Below are positions 63,855-64,000 of a DNA stretch of 64,000 nucleotides, in pieces. A program made the position numbers and the translations under genes. Position 1 is the stretch's first letter, and each line of letters opens with the position of its first letter. This DNA is from Seminavis robusta. Its lineage: Eukaryota > Bacillariophyta > Bacillariophyceae > Naviculales > Naviculaceae. The notes below the pieces were generated by a model. The model searched no databases. It was not told where the DNA came from and worked only from the letters and a program-made list of their open reading frames with translations. The stretch lies in contig CAICTM010000309.1 of assembly GCA_903772945.1 (NCBI GenBank), forward strand, positions 1-64,000. Direction: 5' to 3'.

Positions 63855-64000
63855 AGCCCCCCCAAGTTAATTTATAATTTTTGCCAGCTCTCCATAAACC
63901 CAGCCAGTCTTGACCAACCACCGTCTAGCTAGCTACGGTGAGGTAGGAACAAACCTGGTGCGACGGCAGGTCGGCTCTCTGTCTGGGGAAATGTTCAGAA

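Overview
The window reads as nuclear DNA of a pennate diatom. The evidence is compact genes with short GT-AG introns, plastid-type N-termini (a hydrophobic signal followed by an ATEAFLPS-like junction), several type II membrane glycosyltransferase-like proteins, tandem gene duplicates, and diatom-style remnants of Ty1/copia. The intergenic DNA, with many GTACCGGTAC palindromes and (GCTA)n runs, would fit Seminavis robusta, but I cannot confirm the species. I saw no rRNA, tRNA or CRISPR.

Layout. 1-2.8 kb holds fossils: a Ty1/copia end and a broken Crinkler-like NTPase/nuclease gene. 3.9-6.4 kb has an acidic protein and a small membrane protein resembling Golgin A7/ERF4. 8.45-10.74 kb is a large block of diverged tandem repeats running into about 300 bp of roughly 15% GC, a candidate centromere-like or replication element. 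11.3-16.4 kb has two paralogous disordered basic proteins around an unknown acidic protein. 16.7-25.9 kb has a GT23-like fucosyltransferase, a U-box/armadillo protein, a secreted or plastid ferredoxin-like protein and a GT92-like glycosyltransferase.

26.6-37.3 kb is the most striking part. A 17-exon CHASE-like/cyclase/phosphodiesterase receptor lies on the minus strand. It is followed divergently by three tandem genes for 127-139 residue proteins that are essentially only an ethylene-receptor transmembrane sensor domain: the Asp, Tyr, Ile-Pro, Cys and His positions of plant ETR1 are all kept, but there is no GAF, kinase or receiver domain.

38.0-49.7 kb has an AKR7-like reductase, a mitochondrial alternative oxidase with an N-terminal EF-hand, a plastid DUF493 protein, a 2.23 kb tandem duplication of a membrane-anchored tubulin-tyrosine-ligase-like gene, and a plastid-type protein fused to a xanthine phosphoribosyltransferase-like domain. 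50.4-55.7 kb has an unknown basic-tailed protein and a type II membrane protein with an internal duplication. 56.87-57.40 kb is a 528 bp hAT-type MITE with an 8 bp target duplication. 58.5-62.3 kb holds a Mutator-like transposase broken by one frame change and a convergent gene that may be its companion. The window ends in a probable gene whose frame changes I could not resolve.

Gene starts were placed on ATG codons that I checked. Introns were placed by reading GT-AG sites and checking that the phase carries through. Exact percentages and all database statements remain untested.
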